Shown: positions 52,251-61,145 of the stretch, piece after piece
How the letters are laid out: every line of letters starts with the position of its first letter
Numbering within the stretch: position 1 is the first letter of the stretch
From: Clostridium_AW sp040797845
Lineage (GTDB): Bacteria; Bacillota; Clostridia; Clostridiales; Clostridiaceae
Direction: 5' to 3'
Assembly: GCA_040797845.1 (NCBI GenBank)
Contig: JBFNFA010000004.1
Coordinates: 186,001 to 250,000, forward strand
DNA length: 64,000 nucleotides
Notes under the pieces: model-generated
Told to the model about the DNA's origin: nothing
The model's database searches: none
Seen by the model: only the letters and a program-made list of their open reading frames with translations
Made by a program: the position numbers and the translations under genes

Positions 52251-53491
52251 TGAAAGCAATACTAAAGGATGCAGTCATCATTGGAGGAGGCCCAGCAGGA
52301 CTTGCAGCAGCTTTAAAGCTAAAAGAGAAAGGCATAGAAGACATTTTGATATTAGAAAGAGAAAAAAAACCTGGTGGAATACTAAGGCAATGTATTCACG
52401 ATGGTTTTGGCTTAGTAAGATTTAAAGAAGCACTTAGCGGACCTGAATATGCAAACCGATTTATAGAAAGGATGGAAGAAGCTAATATTCAAATACAAAC
52501 AGAAGCCACTGTAACAAATCTTACAAAGGACAAGGAGGTTACAGTAGTTACAAGAGATGGACTTAAAAAATATAAAGCCAAAGCAGTTGTATTAACAATG
52601 GGATGTAGAGAAAGAACCAGAGGAGCTATTAGCATACCTGGAACAAGACCAGCAGGTGTGTTCACCGCAGGTGTAGCTCAAAGCTATATCAATTTAAAAA
52701 ATATAATGGTAGGAAAAAGAGTAGTGATACTAGGTTCTGGAGATATCGGACTTATAATGGCAAGAAGACTTACATTAGAAGGAGCAAAGGTACTCGCAGT
52801 AATAGAAAAACTACCTTATCCTAGCGGATTGCCTAGAAATATACAACAATGTCTAAATGACTACGATATTCCCCTATATTTGAATCATACAGTAACAAAC
52901 ATAAAAGGAAGAGAGAGGTTGAAGGCTGTAACTGTAAGTGAAGTAGATGTAAATGGACAACCTATTAAAGGGACAGAAAAGGAATATGAATGTGACACAT
53001 TGATACTGTCTGTTGGACTTATTCCAGAAAATGAATTATCCCTTAAAGCTGGAGTAGAACTTGATGAAAGAACAAAAGGTCCGATTGTAGATGAAAATCT
53101 ACAAACAAGTGTTGAAGGAATTTATGCAGCTGGAAATGTTCTTCATGTGCATGATTTAGTGGATTTTGTATCTGATGAGGGAGAAAGATTAGCAGAAGCA
53201 GCAGTAAAATATATAAAAGATGAAAAACAAAATGGAAATAAAATTTTAATAACAACGGATAAGACTATTAACAATGTAGTTCCACAAAGAATAAGTGGAG
53301 AACAAGACGTAGAGCTATTCTTAAGGGTAAGTAGACCTTCTAGGAATGGAACAATAGAAATCAAACAGGGTGAAGAAGTAATTAAAGCAAAGAAGTTTAA
53401 TAAATTAAATCCAGCAGAGATGATACACATAATATTAAAAAAAGAAGATATTATTAACAAGGAAAATATTAAGGTGGTGGTAGCTCAATGA
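52250..53491 (+). CDS. FAD/NAD(P)-dependent oxidoreductase, electron-transfer partner
   Basis: A 413-aa class II flavoprotein with the FAD motif IGGGPAGLAAALKLKEKG near residue 10, the NAD(P) site VVILGSGDIGLIMARRL and the loop ATGMxRE-like MGCRERTRGAISIPGTRP. It is the GlpB/HcnB-type partner that takes electrons from the preceding enzyme. The ATG overlaps the previous stop (TAATG), so translation is coupled. In glycerol-3-phosphate systems the same pair is GlpA-GlpB. Confidence 0.9.
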   Translation: MKAILKDAVIIGGGPAGLAAALKLKEKGIEDILILEREKKPGGILRQCIHDGFGLVRFKEALSGPEYANRFIERMEEANIQIQTEATVTNLTKDKEVTVVTRDGLKKYKAKAVVLTMGCRERTRGAISIPGTRPAGVFTAGVAQSYINLKNIMVGKRVVILGSGDIGLIMARRLTLEGAKVLAVIEKLPYPSGLPRNIQQCLNDYDIPLYLNHTVTNIKGRERLKAVTVSEVDVNGQPIKGTEKEYECDTLILSVGLIPENELSLKAGVELDERTKGPIVDENLQTSVEGIYAAGNVLHVHDLVDFVSDEGERLAEAAVKYIKDEKQNGNKILITTDKTINNVVPQRISGEQDVELFLRVSRPSRNGTIEIKQGEEVIKAKKFNKLNPAEMIHIILKKEDIINKENIKVVVAQ

Positions 53492-53850
53492 AGAAGGAGA
53501 TAACATGTATAATTTGTCCTAACGGGTGTGAATTATCTGTAGATTCAGAAGGAAAGAATGTAAAAAGTATAAATGGAGCTTTGTGTAAAAGAGGAGAAGA
53601 ATATGTAATACAAGAAATACAAGACCCTAAAAGAACAATTGCATCACTAATAAAAGTAAATAATGGTGAAATGCCACTTGTTAGCGTAAGAACAACAAAG
53701 GCTATTGCTAAAGACAAAATATTTGATATTATAGAAGAAGTTAAAAAATTAGAAATTAATGCACCTATAAAAGTTGGTCAGGTAATTATTGAGAACATTC
53801 TTGGTCTTGGTTCAGACATTATTGCTACAAGTTCTGTGGATAAGAAGTAG
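53488..53850 (+). CDS. DUF1667 iron-sulphur protein
   Basis: A 120-aa protein with four N-terminal cysteines C7, C10, C14 and C33 (CIICPNGC and ALCKRGEEY), a 4Fe-4S-type arrangement. DUF1667 proteins regularly follow the two flavoproteins of GlpA/B-like oxidoreductases and probably complete the electron-transfer complex. It overlaps the previous gene by four bases. Confidence 0.9.
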   Translation: MKKEITCIICPNGCELSVDSEGKNVKSINGALCKRGEEYVIQEIQDPKRTIASLIKVNNGEMPLVSVRTTKAIAKDKIFDIIEEVKKLEINAPIKVGQVIIENILGLGSDIIATSSVDKK

Positions 53851-53867
53851 ATTTAGGAGATGAAATT

Positions 53868-55133
53868 ATGATTGTTGAAGAGTTGAATCCGCTTAGAAAT
53901 GTACAAAAAATAATTAAGGAAACTTGTAGAAACTTAAACTTAAGTGAAAGTGTTTATAAATTAATTAAAGAACCTGATAGGGTAATAGAAGTTAACATTC
54001 CAGTTAAAATGGATGATGGATCTATAGAAGTGTTTAAAGGATATAGAAGTCAACATAATAATACACTGGGGCCTACAAAGGGTGGTATTAGATTTCATCA
54101 AGGAGTAAATTTAGATGAAGTAAAAGCATTATCAATATGGATGACCTTTAAATGTGCTATAGCTAATATTCCTTTTGGTGGAGGAAAAGGAGGAATTATA
54201 GTAGATCCTAAAACATTGTCCAAAGGTGAATTAGAAAGATTAAGTAGAGGGTATGTTGAAAAACTTTATGAAATTTTAGGTGAAAATCTAGACATTCCAG
54301 CTCCAGATGTAAACACAAATGCTGAGATAATTGCCTGGATGGCAGATGAGTATAACAAACTTTCAAGGGGAAATGCTTGGGGAACTTTTACTGGTAAGCC
54401 AATAGCATTAAATGGTTCTAAGGGTAGAAATGAAGCCACAGGCTTAGGTATAGCTATAGTTCTTAAAGAGGCTTTAAAAAAGCTAAATAAAAGCCTAAAT
54501 AATTCTTCTATAGCAATTCAAGGCTTTGGAAATGTAGGAAGTAATGCTGCTCTTTGTATAGAAAATTTAGGCGGAAAAATAGTTAGTATAGCAGAATGGC
54601 ATAGAGAAAAAGGATTTTATGCTATACATGATGAAAGAGGATTAAATATTAAAAAATTAATAAGCTATTTTAATGAAAAAGGAACATTGATTGGATTTCC
54701 AGGAAGTTCTGAAGTAAAAGAAGAAGAATTTTGGAGTTTGCCTGTAGATGTGTTAGTGCCTGCAGCTTTAGAGAATTCTATAAATATTAATAACGCTAAC
54801 TCAATAAAGGCAAAATTAATTTGTGAAGGAGCTAATGGTCCACTTACACCTGCAGCTGATGACATGTTGAAGAGAAAAGGAATAGAAGTTACACCAGATA
54901 TATTAACTAATGCAGGCGGAGTTATAGTATCTTATTTTGAATGGGTACAAAACCTAGATAACTATTACTGGAATGAAGAATGTGTTAAGGAAAAAGAAGA
55001 AGAGTTCTTAGTAGATGCCTTTAACAATGTTTGGTTGATAAAAGAAAAATTTAATTGTACTATGAGAAATGCTGCCTATATGTATGCTATAAGCAAGTTG
55101 GCAGAAGCAATGAAGTATAGAGGTTGGTATTAA
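53868..55133 (+). CDS. gluD: NAD-type glutamate dehydrogenase (Glu/Leu/Phe/Val dehydrogenase family)
   Basis: A 421-aa hexameric-type dehydrogenase, the same length as clostridial GluD and similar to it in remembered sequence, ending AMKYRGWY. Motifs: catalytic Lys region GGGKGGIIVDP, TKGGIRFHQ, PAPDVNTNAEIIAWM and the Rossmann GFGNVGSNAA. It interconverts glutamate and 2-oxoglutarate. Its place directly after an LhgO-like flavoprotein suggests a joint route 2-hydroxyglutarate to 2-oxoglutarate to glutamate; that link is inference. ATG follows TTTAGGAGATGAAATT. Confidence 0.92.
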   Translation: MIVEELNPLRNVQKIIKETCRNLNLSESVYKLIKEPDRVIEVNIPVKMDDGSIEVFKGYRSQHNNTLGPTKGGIRFHQGVNLDEVKALSIWMTFKCAIANIPFGGGKGGIIVDPKTLSKGELERLSRGYVEKLYEILGENLDIPAPDVNTNAEIIAWMADEYNKLSRGNAWGTFTGKPIALNGSKGRNEATGLGIAIVLKEALKKLNKSLNNSSIAIQGFGNVGSNAALCIENLGGKIVSIAEWHREKGFYAIHDERGLNIKKLISYFNEKGTLIGFPGSSEVKEEEFWSLPVDVLVPAALENSININNANSIKAKLICEGANGPLTPAADDMLKRKGIEVTPDILTNAGGVIVSYFEWVQNLDNYYWNEECVKEKEEEFLVDAFNNVWLIKEKFNCTMRNAAYMYAISKLAEAMKYRGWY

Positions 55134-55147
55134 AAGGGGGACTTTTT

Positions 55148-56086
55148 ATGGAACTTTTAACTGCTTTTGGCAGTATATTTAGTATTGTTATAATGATATC
55201 TATTGGATACTTTTTGACCCAAAAAAAATGGATTGATAACTCAGGAGCTCAATTACTTTCGAAAATCGTTATAAACGTATCCCTACCAGCTATGATGATT
55301 AATAATCTTATGAACGATTTTGATAGGGAGAAACTTTTAAGTCTGGGGAGAGGGCTTATAGTTCCGTTTCTTTCCATAGCTTTTACTTATTTATTGGGTA
55401 AGATATTTATAAAAATTTTTAATATTACTCCCAATAGACGTGGATCTTTTTTATCTATGTTTTTCGTGTCTAATACTATATTTATTGGATTACCAGTTAA
55501 CCTAGCTTTATTTGGACCAGAAAGTATTCCTTATGTTTTGCTATATTATATAGCTAATACTACATTCTTTTGGACTATAGGAGTTTTTGAAATAAGTAAA
55601 GATGGAAAAGGTGAATCCAAGTCATTTTTATCCATGACTACTATAAAAAGAATATTTTCACCTCCTTTAATGGGATTTATAGTAGCTATAATATTGATAC
55701 TTCTAGCTATCCCCGTACCTAAATTTATAATGGATACTTGCAAATATCTAGGGAATACAACTACTCCTCTATCTATGATGTTTATAGGGAATACAATATA
55801 TCATGTAAATTTAAAAGGAATGCGTTTTGATAAAAATGTTTGGGGTATTCTATTGGGAAGATTTATAATATCACCTTTAATGGTAGTATTGCTATGTAAA
55901 GTTTTTCCTTTGCCTGGACTTATGACAAAAGTATTTATTATTCAAGCTGCTATGCCAGTAATGACTAATACAGCTATAGTATCTAAATTTTATGACGCAG
56001 ATTATGAATATGCTGCTATCATGATCACTATAACCACTGTATTAAGTTTATTTATAATCCCTATATATAAAATACTTCTTCAATAA
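55148..56086 (+). CDS. AEC-family transporter
   Basis: A 312-aa membrane protein with ~10 hydrophobic segments, starting FGSIFSIVIMISIGYFL and containing KIVINVSLPAMMINNL and AAMPVMTNTAIVSKFYDAD, the typical auxin-efflux-carrier (PIN/AEC) pattern. Bacterial members move malate and other organic acids. ATG 55148 follows AAAGGGGGAC. As the last gene of the operon it is the likely transporter for the acid handled by the flavoproteins. Confidence 0.88.
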   Translation: MELLTAFGSIFSIVIMISIGYFLTQKKWIDNSGAQLLSKIVINVSLPAMMINNLMNDFDREKLLSLGRGLIVPFLSIAFTYLLGKIFIKIFNITPNRRGSFLSMFFVSNTIFIGLPVNLALFGPESIPYVLLYYIANTTFFWTIGVFEISKDGKGESKSFLSMTTIKRIFSPPLMGFIVAIILILLAIPVPKFIMDTCKYLGNTTTPLSMMFIGNTIYHVNLKGMRFDKNVWGILLGRFIISPLMVVLLCKVFPLPGLMTKVFIIQAAMPVMTNTAIVSKFYDADYEYAAIMITITTVLSLFIIPIYKILLQ

Positions 56087-56107
56087 AATCTATAGCTATA
56101 AATAAGA

Positions 56108-56147
56108 AAAAACCTTCTTTTCAATTTTATGTGGAAAGAAGGTTTTT
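56108..56147 (+). terminator. Terminator after the AEC transporter
   Basis: AAAAACCTTCTTT / AAAGAAGGTTTTT stem with flanking A and T tracts; it may serve both strands, since gntR ends nearby on the minus strand. Confidence 0.88.
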
Positions 56148-56174
56148 ATAAAAAATTACTTTTTATTGAAGGTA

Positions 56175-56897
56175 TTATAAAAAAACACTGGGGAGCTGTC
56201 TGGTGACACCATAGGCATGTTCTAGGTGGTCTCTCATGGCTTCTCTTGCCAGTTCTTCATCTCTACTTATCAGTGCCTCATATATTCGATGATGCTTTTT
56301 TATGGTGTTTTTTCTATCGTCATTTGTTAAAGCTGTATGTATTTGCTCCAATTGATCATAAATTAATGTGTTAAGAGTATACATTAATTTTGAGCATAAG
56401 TCATTTTTGGCACAATTTAAAATACTCATATGAAACAATTGATCTAATTTAGTAAAGTTTTTGATATCTCCCCTAGGAAGATTAACCATTTCATCAAAAA
56501 GGCATTTTATTTTAGCAAAGTCTTCATCTGTGCCTCTTGATGCTGCAAGGGCTACCATCTCTATTTCTATAGCCATTCTAAGTTCAAAAAGATCTGTATT
56601 ACTTGTTTTTTCAAAGGCTAGGATATAGGTAAGTGGCAAATAGTAGTTATTGTTTTTCGGATCACTAATGACAATTCCTTTTCTTGGCGATACTATAACA
56701 ATCCCTAAAAATTCCATAACCCTCAATGCTTCACGCAGGGTTGGTCGACTGACATTTAAAATTTCCATTAATTCTGCTTCATTATATAATCGTTCTCCAT
56801 ATTCAAGTTGATTATCGATGATTAAATGAATAAAGGTCTCGATTATTTGAAAATACGTTTTCTTACTCTTAACAGGTTTCATATCTATTTTATTCAT
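56175..56897 (-). CDS. GntR-family regulator with FCD ligand domain (FadR group)
   Basis: A 240-aa repressor: winged-helix N-terminus (EYGERLYNEAELMEIL, NVSRPTLREALRVMEFLGIV) and a helical FCD domain with metal-site residues in FELRMAIE, LDQLFHMSIL and HHRIYEAL. FCD proteins bind small organic acids such as lactate, gluconate or 2-hydroxyacids. It is convergent with the hydroxyacid operon and its consensus matches the operator at 50624. ATG 56897 follows AATGAGGTGATCACC; a GTG at 56906 lies inside that site. Confidence 0.92.
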   Translation of the reverse strand: MNKIDMKPVKSKKTYFQIIETFIHLIIDNQLEYGERLYNEAELMEILNVSRPTLREALRVMEFLGIVIVSPRKGIVISDPKNNNYYLPLTYILAFEKTSNTDLFELRMAIEIEMVALAASRGTDEDFAKIKCLFDEMVNLPRGDIKNFTKLDQLFHMSILNCAKNDLCSKLMYTLNTLIYDQLEQIHTALTNDDRKNTIKKHHRIYEALISRDEELAREAMRDHLEHAYGVTRQLPSVFL

Positions 56898-57011
56898 GGT
56901 GATCACCTCATTAATATATTTATATAAGTTTGTGCATAATTCTATGGATATAGAGATATATAGTTTTTTTATGTTCTTTTATTTTAAAGGGCTGAGCGTT
57001 ATATGTCCATA

Positions 57012-57042
57012 ATATTATACTAACACTATATTATACTAACAC
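57012..57042. repeat. 15-bp tandem direct repeat near gntR
   Basis: ATATTATACTAACAC occurs at 57012-57026 and 57028-57042. The ATACTAA core also forms the right half of the 26-bp palindrome at 50624-50649. It lies ~115-145 bases upstream of gntR. Confidence 0.5.
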
Positions 57043-57142
57043 CAATAGTAGGAACAATAGGTTTCTTCATATTTTACATAAAAAAGAATATATTGGTTGA
57101 AATGAGGATTTCAATAGTATACAGTTAGAAAATTGAATTATA

Positions 57143-57171
57143 TTGACAAATTAAACAAGCTGTAGTACACT
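57143..57171 (+). promoter_or_regulatory. Promoter of the cobalamin cluster
   Basis: TTGACA (57143-57148), 17 bases, TACACT (57166-57171), with the riboswitch starting about 20 bases later. Confidence 0.8.
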
Positions 57172-57191
57172 AATTATGATAAATGAATACA

Positions 57192-57350
57192 TAATTTCAG
57201 GTGCCTAGTATTAGGTGAAAAGGGAATGTGGTTGAATTCCACAGCAGCCCCCGCTACTGTAATTGATGACGAACCTTTAATGTCCACTCGCGAGAGGAAG
57301 GAGAAGGAGAGGAAGAATCATGAGCCAGGAGACCTGCCTGAATTTTTAGA
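57192..57350 (+). promoter_or_regulatory. Cobalamin (B12) riboswitch
   Basis: Contains the B12 box GAGCCAGGAGACCTGCCT (57322-57339), the upstream CAGCCCCCGCTACTGTAA segment, and a P1 helix formed by AATTTCAGG with CCTGAATT. When adenosylcobalamin binds, the switch is expected to favour the terminator at 57386, reducing expression of cobQ and the genes after it. Placement upstream of a cobalamin-synthesis operon is typical. Confidence 0.93.
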
Positions 57351-57385
57351 GAATGAGCTTTCGGCGGGAAAGGGTCTTAATAAAT

Positions 57386-57415
57386 AAAACTCCGGCTTTT
57401 GTCGGTTTTTTTTTT
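57386..57415 (+). terminator. Riboswitch expression-platform terminator
   Basis: CCGGC-TTTT-GTCGG stem (one G-T pair) followed by ten T. It lies ~35 bases after the riboswitch core. Confidence 0.85.
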
Positions 57416-57427
57416 ATGGTTTCCATC

Positions 57428-57456
57428 AGCAGGCGAGCAGTTCGTCTGCTATTTTT
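57428..57456 (+). terminator. Second hairpin after the riboswitch
   Basis: AGCAGGCGA / TCGTCTGCT (one G-T pair) around loop GCAGT, followed by ATTTTTA. It has terminator form directly after the first one. Confidence 0.75.
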
Positions 57457-57476
57457 ATATATTATATATATTGAAT

Positions 57477-57553
57477 GCTGTGTTCTTAGATTAATCTAGA
57501 CCTCCTAGAATAAAATTCTCCTATCAAACTATAGGACACAGCTTATTTTTATT
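57477..57553 (+). promoter_or_regulatory. Third long hairpin before cobQ
   Basis: GCTGTGTTCT (57477-57486) pairs with AGGACACAGC (57533-57542) and is followed by TTATTTTTATT, enclosing a 46-base loop. The loop has its own palindrome TAGATTAATCTA and two CTCCTA pyrimidine motifs that are anti-Shine-Dalgarno-like. It may be a third terminator or a further regulatory fold. Confidence 0.55.
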
Positions 57554-57568
57554 AAAGAGGTGTTAAAA

Positions 57569-59041
57569 TTGACAAAAATAATGATTCAGGGGACAGGTTC
57601 CTCAGTAGGAAAAAGCATTTTAGTTACTGCATTATGTAGAATATTTAAACAGGATGGATATTCTGTTTGTCCATATAAATCACAAAACATGTCATTAAAT
57701 TCATATATAACTCATGATGGCTTAGAAATGGGTAGAGCTCAAGTTCTTCAAGCTTATGCAGCAGGATTAGAACCAGAAGCATATATGAATCCTATATTAT
57801 TAAAACCTACCAGTGATAAAAAATGTCAAATAATTTTCAATGGAAAAGTTTATGGAAATAGTACAGCTATGGAATATCATGACATGAAATTAGACTTTGG
57901 TGATAAATTGAAAACTCAATTTGAAGACATAGAAAAGCAGTTTGACATAATAGTTATTGAAGGAGCAGGAAGCCCAGCAGAAATAAACTTAAGGGACAGA
58001 GATATAGTAAACATGGGATTCGCCGAAATGGTAGATGCTCCAGTACTTTTAGCTGGGGATATTGATAAAGGCGGAGTTTTTGCATCTCTCGCAGGTACTA
58101 TGTTACTGCTTACTGAAGAAGAAAGAAAAAGAGTAAAAGGTACTATAATAAATAAGTTTAGAGGGGATATAGAAATATTAAAGCCAGGGGTAAAAATGTT
58201 AGAAGACATAATTAAAATACCTTGTGTGGGAGTAGTTCCTCACTTTACTTTGGATTTAGAGGATGAAGATGGAGCAGTAGATTTTAATAAGAATAAAAAA
58301 GCAGATTTAGATATTGCAGTTATAAAACTACCTCATATTTCAAACTTTACAGATTTTGATGCTTTGAAGGTTGAGGAAGATGTATCTATAAGATACATAA
58401 CAACAACAGAGAATTTTGGTAATCCAGACTTATTGATAATCCCTGGAACTAAAAATACTATAGATGACTTACTAGCTTTAAGGGGTAGTGGGTTAGAAGA
58501 TCTAATTAAGGAATATTCAAAAGAAGGATTCATCATCGGAGTATGTGGCGGTTATCAAATGTTAGGTAATGTTTTAAAAGATCCTTATGGAGTTGAAACA
58601 GACAATAAAGAAGTTGATGGAATGAGATTGCTAGATATTGAAACAACCTTTGAAAAAGAAAAAGTTACTACTAGAGTAAAAGCTAAAGGAAATTATGGTG
58701 AGATATACGGTTATGAAATACATATGGGTATTTCAAACTATGGAAGCACTGCAACTCCAATGTTTACTATTTACGATGAAAATGGAAAAGATGTAAATAG
58801 AATAGATGGAGCAATAAATGATAGAGAAAATATAATGGGTACTTATATTCATGGCTTATTTGATGGAATTGAATTTAGAGAAAGAGTATTAAATAAAGTG
58901 AGAGTAGCTAAGGGACTAAAAGAAAGAAAATCTCTTCACTACGAAAATCTTAGAGAAAAAAATCTAAATGAACTAGCAGACTTAGTTAGAGAAAATATAG
59001 ATATTGAAAATTTATATAAAATCATGGGAATAAATAGGTAG
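57569..59041 (+). CDS. cobQ: Cobyric acid synthase
   Basis: Amidates four side chains of adenosylcobyrinic acid a,c-diamide. The 490-aa protein has the N-terminal synthetase domain IMIQGTGSSVGKSILVTALC and a C-terminal glutamine amidotransferase with nucleophile Cys326 in GVCGGYQMLG and a later His in GTYIHGLFD. TTG 57569 follows AAAGAGGTG; a GTG at 57560 overlaps that site. It is the first gene of the riboswitch-controlled operon. Confidence 0.96.
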   Translation: MTKIMIQGTGSSVGKSILVTALCRIFKQDGYSVCPYKSQNMSLNSYITHDGLEMGRAQVLQAYAAGLEPEAYMNPILLKPTSDKKCQIIFNGKVYGNSTAMEYHDMKLDFGDKLKTQFEDIEKQFDIIVIEGAGSPAEINLRDRDIVNMGFAEMVDAPVLLAGDIDKGGVFASLAGTMLLLTEEERKRVKGTIINKFRGDIEILKPGVKMLEDIIKIPCVGVVPHFTLDLEDEDGAVDFNKNKKADLDIAVIKLPHISNFTDFDALKVEEDVSIRYITTTENFGNPDLLIIPGTKNTIDDLLALRGSGLEDLIKEYSKEGFIIGVCGGYQMLGNVLKDPYGVETDNKEVDGMRLLDIETTFEKEKVTTRVKAKGNYGEIYGYEIHMGISNYGSTATPMFTIYDENGKDVNRIDGAINDRENIMGTYIHGLFDGIEFRERVLNKVRVAKGLKERKSLHYENLREKNLNELADLVRENIDIENLYKIMGINR

Positions 59042-59043
59042 AG

Positions 59044-60030
59044 GTGATTACCATAGTTTCGTTTTTATTAAATAATTTTATTGATTTAACTTTAGCAGTA
59101 ATAATAGATTGGATTATAGGAGATCCTTATTGGTTTCCCCATCCGGTTATTTATATAGGAAAGTTAATAAGTTATTTAGAGAAAAAAGGAAGACAATACA
59201 TTGAAAATGGTAAAGGGTTAAAAGTTTTTGGTGGATTTGTCGTTATAATAGTTGCTACAATATCTTTTTTAATTCCCTATAGCCTATTGTATCTAACTAA
59301 GGGTAATCAATGGATATATCATATACTAAACATATTTATTTTATGGACAACTCTTTCAGCTAAGTGCTTAAAAAATGAAGCTATTAAGGTGTACCATGCT
59401 TTGAAAAATGAAGATATAGAAGATGCTAGATTAAAATTATCATACATCGTAGGTAGAGATACAAAATCTCTAATGGAAGATGAAATAATACGAGCTGATA
59501 TTGAGACTGTAGCAGAAAACACAGCGGATGGAGTAATTGCTCCACTTTTATATGGATTAGTAGGAGGGGCTCCACTGGCTATGATGTATAAAGGCATAAA
59601 TACCATGGATTCAATGCTTGGATATATGGATGAAAGATTTATTAATATAGGTTTTTTTCCAGCGAAGGTAGATGATGTTTTTAATTATATTCCTGCTAGA
59701 CTTTCAGGGGGGTTAATAGGTATATCTTCCCCTGTGGTTGGTGGAAATATTATAGAAACTTTCAAAGTGATGATCAGAGATAGAAAGAATCATAAGAGTC
59801 CAAACTGTGCTTATCCAGAAGGAGCAGCAGCAGGGGCTATGGGTATACAAGTAGGTGGAAGTAATACCTATTTTGGAAAAGTGGTATATAAACCAACCAT
59901 AGGGGATAAAAGAGTTGAGTTAAACTATAATCATATATTTGGAAGTATAAAATTGATGTTTGCATCAGAAATAGTATTTTTAATAATATTTGGTATAGTG
60001 ATTCTAACTTTAAACATAAAGGGAGTGTAG
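59044..60030 (+). CDS. cbiB: Adenosylcobinamide-phosphate synthase CbiB
   Basis: Attaches aminopropanol phosphate to cobyric acid. The ~328-aa membrane protein has the family block DWIIGDPYWFPHPVIYIGKLI, RDTKSLMEDEIIRADIETVAENTADGV (in two parts) and NCAYPEGAAAGAMG. The start is ambiguous: GTG 59044 is itself inside GAGGTG, the apparent ribosome site, while an ATA at 59053 sits six bases after it. The usual spacing rule would favour the ATA. Confidence 0.93.
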   Translation: MITIVSFLLNNFIDLTLAVIIDWIIGDPYWFPHPVIYIGKLISYLEKKGRQYIENGKGLKVFGGFVVIIVATISFLIPYSLLYLTKGNQWIYHILNIFILWTTLSAKCLKNEAIKVYHALKNEDIEDARLKLSYIVGRDTKSLMEDEIIRADIETVAENTADGVIAPLLYGLVGGAPLAMMYKGINTMDSMLGYMDERFINIGFFPAKVDDVFNYIPARLSGGLIGISSPVVGGNIIETFKVMIRDRKNHKSPNCAYPEGAAAGAMGIQVGGSNTYFGKVVYKPTIGDKRVELNYNHIFGSIKLMFASEIVFLIIFGIVILTLNIKGV

Positions 60031-60033
60031 ACA

Positions 60034-61134
60034 GTGAAACATGGTGGAGATGTTTATACAGAAGGAATATTAAAGGGAAAAGAATTAATAGATTTTAGTT
60101 CTAATATAAATCCATTAGGTGTGCCCAAGGGATTTGTGGATAATTTAAATGAAGGGATTTTAAACCTAACAAGATATCCAGATCTTCAATATAGACAACT
60201 AAGAGCAAATTTAAAAGAATATATAAATGAAGTAGAGATATTATTTGGCAATGGAGATAGAAGCTTAGAACTAGTTCATGAAGAAGATTTTATACTGGGC
60301 AATGGAGCGGCAGAAATAATTGATTTAACTATATCTAGTTTCAAAAGCATTATGATAATTACTCCATCCTTTGGTGAATATTATGAGAGTGCTGAGAAGT
60401 GGGGCGTGGATATAGTATGTGTTTCATTAAATGAAAATATGGAATATGACTATGAAGCCATAGCTAAAAATTTAGATAAAGTGGAAGCTATAATAATAGG
60501 GAATCCCAACAATCCTAATGGTGGGGTAATAGACAAAGAAAAGTTCTTGTCAATAATAGAGCATTGTGAAAGAGAAGGCAAGAAGATAATAATAGATGAA
60601 GCTTTTGTAGAATTTACAGGGAGATATGAGGAAAGTTTTATTTATGAGCTAAAGTATTATAAATCTATATTTATAATAAGAGCAATAACAAAATTCTATG
60701 CTATGCCTGGAATAAGATTTGGCTATGGAATTTGTGCAGATAGAGAGTATATAAATAAATTAAAAGAAAAACAAAACCCTTGGAACATAAATGTTTTTGC
60801 GGAATTAGCAGTTAAATATGTTCTCAAAGACAGGAAATATATTAATGAATCAATAGAGTGGATTAAACTAGAGCGAGAGTATTTACAAGGAGAACTAAAG
60901 AAATTAGATATTATAGAAAAGACATTTGATACTCAGGGAAACTATATTTTATGTAAATTAAAAAATATTGATTGTGATAGATTATATGAGGATTCATTGG
61001 AAAGAGGAATAGTCATAAGGAAATGTAATAATTATATTGGCCTTAATGAGAGCTATGTAAGGTTTGCAATCAAAGATAGAGTGAACAATAATACACTGTT
61101 AAAAGTGTTGAAAAATTTAATATATAATCTATAG
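60034..61134 (+). CDS. cobD: Threonine-phosphate decarboxylase
   Basis: PLP enzyme making aminopropanol phosphate for CbiB. The 366-aa aminotransferase-fold protein starts KHGGDVYTEGIL and has the pyridoxal Lys220 in RAITKFYAMPGIRFGYG and INPLGVPKGFVDNL near residue 30. GTG start after GGGAG. It follows cbiB by three bases, and the two products act consecutively on the same linker. Confidence 0.94.
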   Translation: MKHGGDVYTEGILKGKELIDFSSNINPLGVPKGFVDNLNEGILNLTRYPDLQYRQLRANLKEYINEVEILFGNGDRSLELVHEEDFILGNGAAEIIDLTISSFKSIMIITPSFGEYYESAEKWGVDIVCVSLNENMEYDYEAIAKNLDKVEAIIIGNPNNPNGGVIDKEKFLSIIEHCEREGKKIIIDEAFVEFTGRYEESFIYELKYYKSIFIIRAITKFYAMPGIRFGYGICADREYINKLKEKQNPWNINVFAELAVKYVLKDRKYINESIEWIKLEREYLQGELKKLDIIEKTFDTQGNYILCKLKNIDCDRLYEDSLERGIVIRKCNNYIGLNESYVRFAIKDRVNNNTLLKVLKNLIYNL

Positions 61135-61145
61135 GAGGGTTATAA

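Noticed and set aside
57427..57456. CRISPR-like or repeat array in the cobalamin leader
   Set aside because: The hairpins are different from each other and there are no regularly spaced identical repeats.
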